Source: Microbacterium sp. C7(2022)
GTDB lineage: Bacteria; Actinomycetota; Actinomycetes; Actinomycetales; Microbacteriaceae
Length of the DNA: 64,000 bases
Direction of reading: 5' to 3'
Assembly (NCBI RefSeq): GCF_028823665.1
Contig: NZ_JAPEHV010000003.1
Span: 1 to 64,000 of the forward strand
Shown: positions 59,847 through 64,000 of the stretch, in pieces
How the letters are laid out: the number at the start of each line of letters is the position of its first letter
How positions within the stretch are numbered: the stretch's first letter is position 1
Made by a program: the position numbers and the translations under genes
The notes under the pieces: model-generated
Told to the model about the DNA's origin: nothing
What the model saw: the letters and a program-made list of their open reading frames with translations, nothing else
Database searches by the model: none

Positions 59847-60431
59847 GTGACGAGCAGTTTGTGGCCGCAGATCATCATCGCTTCCTCGACATTGATCGCC
59901 GCGTTCCTCGGGTACGCACTCGCGGGCCTGAATGAGGCGCGGCGCGACCGGCGCGCGGCCGAGCGGGAGAAGCTCGCGCGCGCCGAAGATCGTTACTCAG
60001 CAGCGGTGCGCGATCGTCATCAGTTTCAGCTCGAGACACTCCTCGCGTTACAGGACGCTGTGCAGCTCATGGCGCGGTTCACCGGCCGCTCCATGCACTT
60101 TGACCACGTGCAAGCGCGGGAGGGGAAGTACACGCAACTCCCAGCGGACCACGACGCCGAAATCATGTCCAACGGCTTCGACGTCATTCGACTGCGAAAC
60201 CGTCTTCTTGATCAAGACCTCCGACGCGCCATCGAGCGCTTCGAGTCAGCCGCGTCCGCCGGCATGCTGCCTCCTACACATTTCATCGGCCTGAGCGGAC
60301 AGGCGCTCGAGTCCGCTGCCGCCCAGCTCGCCAGCCAGTTCGGCGACGAGTACACACTGGTGATGGGTCAACTCGGCCAGTCGCTACGAACCGAGCTCTC
60401 CTGGGTGCCGTCCGAAGCCGATAGACGATAG
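59847..60431 (+). CDS. Unrecognised single-pass membrane protein with coiled coil
   Basis: The 194-residue protein starts at GTG 59847 (VTSSLWPQIIIASS) with a membrane segment (7-27), followed by a highly charged helix (30-75, probably coiled coil) and a soluble domain. The layout, a membrane anchor plus cytoplasmic helical part, is shared by many small proteins near defence genes, but I recognise no family. An ATG reading from 59778 is possible. The stop lies in three tandem CGATAG-type heptamers (60419-60439). Confidence 0.5.
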   Translation: MTSSLWPQIIIASSTLIAAFLGYALAGLNEARRDRRAAEREKLARAEDRYSAAVRDRHQFQLETLLALQDAVQLMARFTGRSMHFDHVQAREGKYTQLPADHDAEIMSNGFDVIRLRNRLLDQDLRRAIERFESAASAGMLPPTHFIGLSGQALESAAAQLASQFGDEYTLVMGQLGQSLRTELSWVPSEADRR

Positions 60432-60469
60432 CCGATAGTGCCACGGGCGCGCCGCGCTGGGGTTCGCGT

Positions 60470-60669
60470 GTGAGCGAACCAGCGGAGGAGCGTGGAAAAG
60501 GAGTCGGGCGCGACTCGCATGGCGCCCGCTCTACCCCATGTTCTTCTTCGGTATCGCGCTCATCGGAACTCCCGCTGTCGTCGTGTGGAGTCTCGTCGAA
60601 CCGGACCGCTCGGGCATCGACGGCGTCCAAAACCTCCGCGACCGCGTCCTCACCCAATACAGTGGCTGA
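60470..60669 (+). pseudogene. Small membrane-protein gene with an apparent frameshift
   Basis: From GTG 60470 the frame reads MSEPAEERGK and then becomes nonsense. The -1 frame from 60496 reads KRSRARLAWRPLYPMFFFGI and continues as a clean membrane segment and a polar tail to TGA at 60669. Joined at GGAAAAGG (60494-60501) the two parts would give a protein of about 66 residues with basic N-side and one membrane helix. One missing A explains it; a sequencing error or a real mutation cannot be told apart. If unspliced, an ATG at 60538 gives 43 residues. Confidence 0.4.
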
Positions 60670-60735
60670 CGGCGGGAGATCACGCACTGATCACCCCTAC
60701 GCGTCGATGACGGAGGGGGTGGCTAGGGTCGGCCC

Positions 60736-61734
60736 ATGGCTGATGAGCAGGTCGAAAACCCGATCACAATCGCGTTCGCGCATTTCGATGGTGAAGACGA
60801 GGCAGCAGCCCACGGTGCGCTCACCCGGCTCCTGCAGGAGTTCGGGCTCGCGCGCGCCCTGGCTGCGGGCATCCTCGAGTTGGTCCCGGATTCGTCGCTC
60901 TGGCGGCTCACCATAAGCGGCGACATGGTCCAGACCGTCAACGAGCTCACCGAACGCGGCGAGGACAACCCCTACACAACAAGCAGGGGAGCCGGACATG
61001 TCGGCGCGATCACCCTCCCGCACGATGACGGCACTTTCGACATCGTGATTTCCGGACACGTCCTCGTCGAAACCCGCGACGAGCTCGGCAACATCGACCT
61101 GTTCGTGCAGCACATTGTGGCCAACGCCGAGCACCTCTCACGCCACGAAGCAGGCCACGTCGCGCTTCGCATCCGCGGCGAGGACAGCGAAGCTTTCCAC
61201 GACCCGCAAGGCCTTACTCCAACCGATGCCGTCTGGCGCAAACATCTCGGCGCTCACATCGACGATCACCGTATCGAGCGCTACACCGCCGTTCATGCAC
61301 CCTCACCATTCCGGCACGCCGACCACCTCACCGATGCCATCACGCACCTTCGCGGCGAACTCAACGAGTCGAAACGCGCATGGCGGGACGACATCGACCA
61401 GGCCCTCTTCCGCACGATGACCGCCGCAAGCGGGCTGATTCGCGTAATCGCCTACCTTTCGGCTGAGCTCGGGCTCGACGAGCACGGTCGACCCCGCCGC
61501 CCTGACCCGTCACCGGTGGGTTGGGATGAATACCTTGAGGACTCGTGGGATGCTTGGAGTCTCACGCTCCATCGCCTGCGTCCGGTCGACAAACTGATGA
61601 CGGTCGGTGAGCTCGAACTGATCCTCACCAGTCTCTGTCGGCTCGCCACGACCTGGCTGCGCAGCATTGGCATCAACTACGGGATCACCGACGACGATCG
61701 GGAGTTCATCTTCTGGGAACGCGACCACTACTAG
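60736..61734 (+). CDS. Putative zinc metallopeptidase-like protein (HEAGH motif)
   Basis: The 332-residue soluble protein is not of a family I can name. It has HEAGH at 137-141 within LSRHEAGHVALRI, the zinc-binding motif of metallopeptidases, and HIDDHRIERY at 174-183. The E-D-x-R-x-E-like pattern in the second segment is where the third ligand stands in several minimal gluzincin-like families, so Glu181 is a candidate. No signal peptide or membrane segment is seen, so it should act in the cytoplasm. It is convergent with the SIR2 gene, with 25 bp between stops. Confidence 0.6.
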   Translation: MADEQVENPITIAFAHFDGEDEAAAHGALTRLLQEFGLARALAAGILELVPDSSLWRLTISGDMVQTVNELTERGEDNPYTTSRGAGHVGAITLPHDDGTFDIVISGHVLVETRDELGNIDLFVQHIVANAEHLSRHEAGHVALRIRGEDSEAFHDPQGLTPTDAVWRKHLGAHIDDHRIERYTAVHAPSPFRHADHLTDAITHLRGELNESKRAWRDDIDQALFRTMTAASGLIRVIAYLSAELGLDEHGRPRRPDPSPVGWDEYLEDSWDAWSLTLHRLRPVDKLMTVGELELILTSLCRLATTWLRSIGINYGITDDDREFIFWERDHY

Positions 61735-61759
61735 CCATTCCGTCGGCGCTCAGCGGACG

Positions 61760-63547
61760 TCACCACCGCTGATACTTCTTCAAGATCGCGCGCTGGGCGA
61801 TGAGCGCCTCATCGATCGTGACCTTGCCGTCGAACAGCGCGGCCCACGCGGCCGCGTAACCGCGCTCGGCCTGCTTGCGCAACGCCAACTCAGCCTGCGG
61901 TTCCTCACCTCGCCAAGCCCACTCGCCGACATACTCGCCGCTCATCGCGTGAAATCCGGGCGTGAACTCTTGGATCAACCCGATTCGATACTCGAACCCG
62001 CGATACGCCGCCAGGAACTCCTCCTGGTCAGGGATCAGATCCGTGAAGAAGCGACGGATCTCGCTCGTGAACAGGTGACTTGTCGGATAGACCCAGCCGT
62101 TCGTGCCGGCCCAGCGCGGCAGATTCTTCGCCCAATCGTCCGAGAACAGCCGCTGATAGTGAAGGACCTGAGCGGCAGGTGCCCGTTGCTCGAATCCGGC
62201 ATGGGTCTGACCTTCCACTTCAGTCGCGACCGTGAGCAGCAGCCCCTCTCGGTTTCGTCGCGTCGCGGTGATCGAGATGACCGCGACGGCCACGAACGCC
62301 GGGATCAGCCGCACCGAGCGCAGCGCTTGGTTGTACTGGGGCGGGAACGTCGCGCCGGCATCGACCAGTCGCTGCACCACGTCGACCCACAGCCGGTCGT
62401 GCACCCCGTCGGAGTCATGCCACACCCCTTCGATTAGTAGCGGCGCGAGCTGATCCATCGACCGGACGTGAGCATCGATCGCGTCATCCACCACCTGCCA
62501 GGTGACTTCCGCTCCATGCACAGCGGTCACCGGCTGTGCGGCAATCGAGTCGACCACGGCATCGACGACGCCCATCACAAGGTCGTGGAGATCGATCCGC
62601 CTCACCGGGTCAGGAAGATACCGTTTGAGCCGGGCGACCGCCATCGCCGTGGTCAACGGCGGCGCCGACAACCGATCCAACGCCTCCAGACTCTCGACAA
62701 GCTCGCCGAACAGGTCATCAGCGCTCGATGCGGGAAGCACGATCCCGCGACGCCCTGTCAGCAACCGCTTCGCCGCCTCGCCACGACTGCTGCGCTGGTC
62801 CCAATACAGCGGATATCGTCGGGACGTCGACTGCTCCAACGCGCCGACCAGGGCGACGTCCCAGTCCGCCGACCAGCCTGACACGATCAGCCCGTACTCG
62901 TCGAACACCTGCTCCAGCAGCCCCGTCCACTCCGCGGGATAGTCTGACAGCTCTGACGGCGTGTTTCGGGTCCCCAGATCCCGGTAGTCACCATGCAGCT
63001 TGATAACCGTCGCGTTCGAATGCGCCAGCGGCGCCATCCCTTTGACCGCCTCCGGCCGGGAGATCACCTGGGGAGACACGCCCACCGCATCGAGGGCCTG
63101 TTCCATCAGTCGGTCGAAATTGGTCGTGACGATGACCTTCACCGACCCGCGGCGTACAAGCTCTGCGATCGCACGATGCGCCTTGCTCGGCTGCCGTCCC
63201 GGCGTCTCGTCATCCGAGCCCGGCTCGAAGAAGCCTGCGAGCAGCCCTTGCCGAGCCGCCGCAGAAGGAGCCAGCTGCTCCAACAACGACGAATAACCCA
63301 GCTCGCCCTCGCCGTTCTCACTCCACCACGACTCAGGGTCAGCTCTGGCGGCGGAAACGGCATCGGCATCATCTGGAGCGGAGGCGGCCGCGACTCGAGC
63401 GACGAGCTCGGTCACCACGCCCCAGCCGGTCAGCATGCCTGCGCCGGTCGAGACGCCGGAACCCAGCAACACTGCATAGACACCTGGCTGCGAGTGCATC
63501 GACGTCGCCAAAGAAACCAGTGGGGAGAATCCTTGACTCACAACCAT
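61760..63547 (-). CDS. SIR2-like domain protein, defence candidate
   Basis: The 595-residue protein has an N-terminal SIR2-like domain (about 20-285). It shows LLGSGVSTGAG (27-37, nucleotide loop), TTNFDRLME with Asn143 and Asp145, KLHGDY with His185 as the expected catalytic residue, and SGWSADWD (223-230). The residues needed for NAD cleavage in SIR2-type effectors are thus present. The C-terminal half (about 290-595) is an unassigned, mostly helical domain that may sense the trigger. No Argonaute, HerA, TIR or STAND partner is visible. It ends 25 bp from the HEAGH gene on the other strand. Confidence 0.8.
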   Translation of the reverse strand: MVVSQGFSPLVSLATSMHSQPGVYAVLLGSGVSTGAGMLTGWGVVTELVARVAAASAPDDADAVSAARADPESWWSENGEGELGYSSLLEQLAPSAAARQGLLAGFFEPGSDDETPGRQPSKAHRAIAELVRRGSVKVIVTTNFDRLMEQALDAVGVSPQVISRPEAVKGMAPLAHSNATVIKLHGDYRDLGTRNTPSELSDYPAEWTGLLEQVFDEYGLIVSGWSADWDVALVGALEQSTSRRYPLYWDQRSSRGEAAKRLLTGRRGIVLPASSADDLFGELVESLEALDRLSAPPLTTAMAVARLKRYLPDPVRRIDLHDLVMGVVDAVVDSIAAQPVTAVHGAEVTWQVVDDAIDAHVRSMDQLAPLLIEGVWHDSDGVHDRLWVDVVQRLVDAGATFPPQYNQALRSVRLIPAFVAVAVISITATRRNREGLLLTVATEVEGQTHAGFEQRAPAAQVLHYQRLFSDDWAKNLPRWAGTNGWVYPTSHLFTSEIRRFFTDLIPDQEEFLAAYRGFEYRIGLIQEFTPGFHAMSGEYVGEWAWRGEEPQAELALRKQAERGYAAAWAALFDGKVTIDEALIAQRAILKKYQRW

Positions 63548-63730
63548 GCGGCAAGCCTGGCACTACCCGCCGACACCCGGGCATCGCGCGTCGCGTCACC
63601 CCCCGGCCAGACCCATCAGTCGTTCTCCACAAGCACCGCCGCGTCGACCTGGAGGGCGACAATCGTAGACGAATGTCCGCGGCGCTGAATGGCGCAGCTG
63701 GGGTGGGCGAAACCCTCCCGTTGTATCCCA

Positions 63731-64000
63731 TCAGTCGGAGAGCCCGAGTCGCTTCATGATCCAAGACTTCTTCTGTGGCAACAGTCCCGCGTCCCGCAGA
63801 TCGGCAACAGTTCGCTTTGAGACCGAGGTCGACGCTTCAATCCACGGCTCCAGAATCCTTCTCATCCGTGACTTCTCCGATGAAGTCAGATGCGCTCGTA
63901 CTGCGAGAAGGTTGCTCGCGGCCATCCCTGCGTCGATCTTGTTCATCGGCTTTGCGAGCTCGGCAGCGAGGTAAACGGACGCGCGAGCGGCGGCAGGACT
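63731..64000 (-). CDS. C-terminal part of an unrecognised gene, cut by the window edge
   Basis: The frame is open from the right edge to a stop at 63731. The part upstream of the ATG at 63946 (AAARASVYLAAELAKP) also looks coding, so the gene probably begins beyond 64000. The visible end is helical and basic, finishing KKSWIMKRLGLSD. No family recognised. The 183 bp between it and the SIR2 gene (63548-63730) hold nothing I can identify apart from the promoter expected for the SIR2 gene. Confidence 0.5.
   Translation of the reverse strand, partial: SPAAARASVYLAAELAKPMNKIDAGMAASNLLAVRAHLTSSEKSRMRRILEPWIEASTSVSKRTVADLRDAGLLPQKKSWIMKRLGLSD

Larger units (their letters stand above)
58877..64000. 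mobile_element. Integrated element at tRNA-Thr, left part only
   Basis: The left end is defined by the tRNA-Thr fragment. The element should extend right, beyond 64000, to a second junction with an intact tRNA-Thr on the minus strand. Gene content changes sharply here from conserved host genes to unrecognised small membrane proteins, a SIR2-domain protein and an HEAGH protein. No integrase, transposase or phage structural gene is visible in this part, so the kind of element (phage, ICE or satellite) is open. Confidence 0.65.

Noticed and set aside
60494..60501. Programmed -1 frameshift at GGAAAAGG
   Set aside because: The bases do not form a standard X-XXY-YYZ slippery heptamer in the zero frame and no clear stimulating structure was seen; mutation or sequence error is simpler.

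Overview
The window looks like a contiguous piece of chromosome from a high-GC actinobacterium of the family Microbacteriaceae, most likely Microbacterium or a close relative. The grounds are gene content and order (recX-recA-DUF3046-clgR-cinA-pgsA-ftsK-rnj-dapA, infC-rpmI-rplT, argCJBDF...H, hisC-hisB-hisH-priA), GTG starts, 4-bp ATGA/GTGA gene overlaps, TAnnnT -10 boxes placed 6-8 nt before several start codons, and the words GGATGC/GCATCC recurring throughout. No species is claimed.

Layout. 1-330 holds the promoters and leader of an rRNA operon that runs leftward out of the window. 514-4150 has a DUF4184 membrane protein, tyrS, and a DUF3307-like/SatD pair with a repeated operator. 4238-12044 is the arginine operon (argCJBDF, an acyltransferase-like membrane protein, argH; no argR or argG). 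12045-12521 is a repeat-rich intergenic region. 12522-20392 has pheST, a gluABCD-type amino acid importer and a SPOUT rRNA methyltransferase. 20474-21771 is infC-rpmI-rplT, with an ATC start for infC. 22037-26394 has DUF1844, SseB and four histidine genes. 26479-29394 has an SOS-controlled LysM protein, lexA and a large membrane protein. 29489-38158 has metF, an S9 peptidase, hflX, an RsmC-like methyltransferase, dapF, miaA and miaB. 38207-46947 has recX-recA with an SOS box, DUF3046, a ClgR-like regulator, cinA, pgsA, ftsK, a GNAT enzyme and RNase J. 47029-51035 has dapA, an SDR enzyme and a folate/thymidylate set (folA, thyA, pabC). 51088-51187 holds a candidate structured small RNA. 51889-54219 has rskA-sigK and a fasciclin lipoprotein with a possible SigK promoter, followed by tRNA-Lys. 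54441-58819 has a nicotinamidase, an MMPL exporter with an operator over its -10 box, an EamA exporter and a small membrane protein.

The accessory part starts at 58877. A 3' fragment of a tRNA-Thr gene, still followed by the tRNA's own terminator, marks the left junction of an integrated element that runs past 64000. Next to it lies a cluster of short inverted repeats. The visible cargo is two unrecognised membrane proteins, a small membrane-protein gene with an apparent frameshift, a protein with an HEAGH zinc-protease motif, and a convergent 595-residue protein with a SIR2-like NAD-binding domain whose key residues are present. The right edge cuts an unidentified gene. This protease-motif/SIR2 pair in a tRNA-borne element is the best candidate in the window for an undescribed defence-like system; that function is inference.

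One working theme is DNA damage response (lexA, recA/recX, the LysM protein, and two LexA-type boxes at 26909-26924 and 40074-40089). Another is biosynthesis: arginine, histidine, lysine/peptidoglycan (dapA, dapF) and folate. A third is translation: tyrS, pheST, infC-rpmI-rplT, miaA/miaB, hflX and RNA methyltransferases.
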